Assembly: GCA_030634675.1 (NCBI GenBank)
Contig: DAOWAH010000112.1
Coordinates: 1 to 6,096, forward strand
Direction of reading: 5' to 3'
Source of the DNA: Fidelibacterota bacterium
Lineage (GTDB): Bacteria > Marinisomatota > Marinisomatia > Marinisomatales > TCS56
DNA length: 6,096 nucleotides
Made by a program: the position numbers and the translations under genes
Shown: one piece after another, positions 5,660 to 6,096 of the stretch
How positions within the stretch are numbered: position 1 is the first letter of the stretch
How the letters are laid out: every line of letters starts with the position of its first letter
Notes under the pieces: generated by a model
The model's input: only the letters and a program-made list of their open reading frames with translations
Told to the model about the DNA's origin: nothing
Databases searched by the model: none

Positions 5660-6096
5660 ATGCTAAAAAATTATTTCAAAACTGCCTTTAAGGTTCTGTG
5701 GCGCCACAAATTGTTTACTTTCATTAGTCTTTTCGGAATCAGTTTTACCCTACTCATTCTCATAGTGATAGCATCATTTGTGGATCACACCTTTGGTCCG
5801 GTTACGCCTGAGAAAAAACTTGACCGAACCTTGTCAGTTACAATGTCAATATTGAAATCCAAGTCCGGTGGTATGGCTGCCGGTCCATTGTTCAGCCCCT
5901 ATTTTTTAAAGCGCTATGTTAAAAGTTTAAAGACGCCGGAACTTGTCTCGATATCATCTTTTCATAATCCAATCATCACTTATAAAAACAACCGCAAGTT
6001 TAATTTCGCTTTAAAATTTGTAGATGGTGAATTCTGGCAAATCCTGGATTTTGAATTTCTGGAGGGTCAGCGTTTTTCAACGGAAGATGTGGAAAT
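5660..6096 (+). CDS. FtsX/MacB-like ABC transporter permease, 3' partial
   Basis: The frame is open from the ATG at 5660 to the window end, giving 145 full codons. It starts MLKNYFKTAFKVLWRHK, the usual amphipathic cytoplasmic lead-in of this family. One membrane helix follows at ~18-40 (FTFISLFGISFTLLILIVI), then the start of a periplasmic MacB_PCD-type domain. Near the visible end, VDGEFWQILDFEFLEGQRF is a typical family segment (D-x-x-F-W-x-I-L-x-F-x-x-x-x-G). Full-length members have about 400 or 800 residues, with three further helices after the periplasmic domain, so most of the gene lies downstream. It should assemble with the ATPase and adaptor encoded just upstream. The strong Shine-Dalgarno at 5649 supports this start. 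Confidence 0.88.
   Translation, partial: MLKNYFKTAFKVLWRHKLFTFISLFGISFTLLILIVIASFVDHTFGPVTPEKKLDRTLSVTMSILKSKSGGMAAGPLFSPYFLKRYVKSLKTPELVSISSFHNPIITYKNNRKFNFALKFVDGEFWQILDFEFLEGQRFSTEDVE

Noticed and set aside
1..6096. CRISPR array, tRNA, rRNA, insertion sequence or attachment site
   Set aside because: No spaced direct repeats, cloverleaf-like segments, transposase-like frames or terminal inverted repeats were seen on either strand.

Overview
The window comes from a Gram-negative bacterium of the FCB group (Bacteroidota/Ignavibacteria/Calditrichota/Marinimicrobia/KSB1-like lineages). The main evidence is the C-terminus of the first protein, a textbook type IX secretion (Por) sorting domain opening with QNYPNPFNPTT, a spelling typical of the non-Bacteroidota members of that group. 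A periplasmic adaptor and an FtsX/MacB-type permease also imply two membranes. Base composition is moderately AT-rich. The exact phylum cannot be fixed from this sequence.

All supported genes lie on the + strand. (1) Positions 2-2212 hold the 3' part of a large secreted phosphodiester glycosidase (NAGPA family) followed by two Ig-like domains, a carbohydrate-binding-like beta-sandwich and a T9SS sorting tail; its start is upstream of the window. (2) Positions 2259-3341 encode a complete two-[4Fe-4S] protein of the reductive dehalogenase/epoxyqueuosine reductase superfamily. It looks cytoplasmic, and no membrane-anchor partner is visible. (3) Positions 3322-3522, overlapping its end in another frame, carry what looks like the last ~45 residues of a response-regulator receiver domain, probably the broken tail of a lost hybrid histidine kinase or regulator. 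(4) Positions 3523-3707 are non-coding and hold a perfect 15-bp palindrome, an AT-rich inverted repeat and a leader hairpin. (5) Positions 3708-6096 are an export operon: a membrane-fusion adaptor with a TTG start, a MacB/LolD-type ABC ATPase, and the first 145 codons of an FtsX-like permease that runs off the window.

The last three genes should form a tripartite MacAB-like transporter: ATPase and permease in the inner membrane, and an adaptor spanning the periplasm toward a TolC-like channel not seen here. The first two genes have no evident functional link to it. I see no clear new system. The items most worth a second look are the receiver-domain remnant, the 15-bp palindrome upstream of the transporter, the hairpins lying just before two of the operon's ribosome binding sites, and the reductive-dehalogenase-like protein that lacks the usual export signal and partner.
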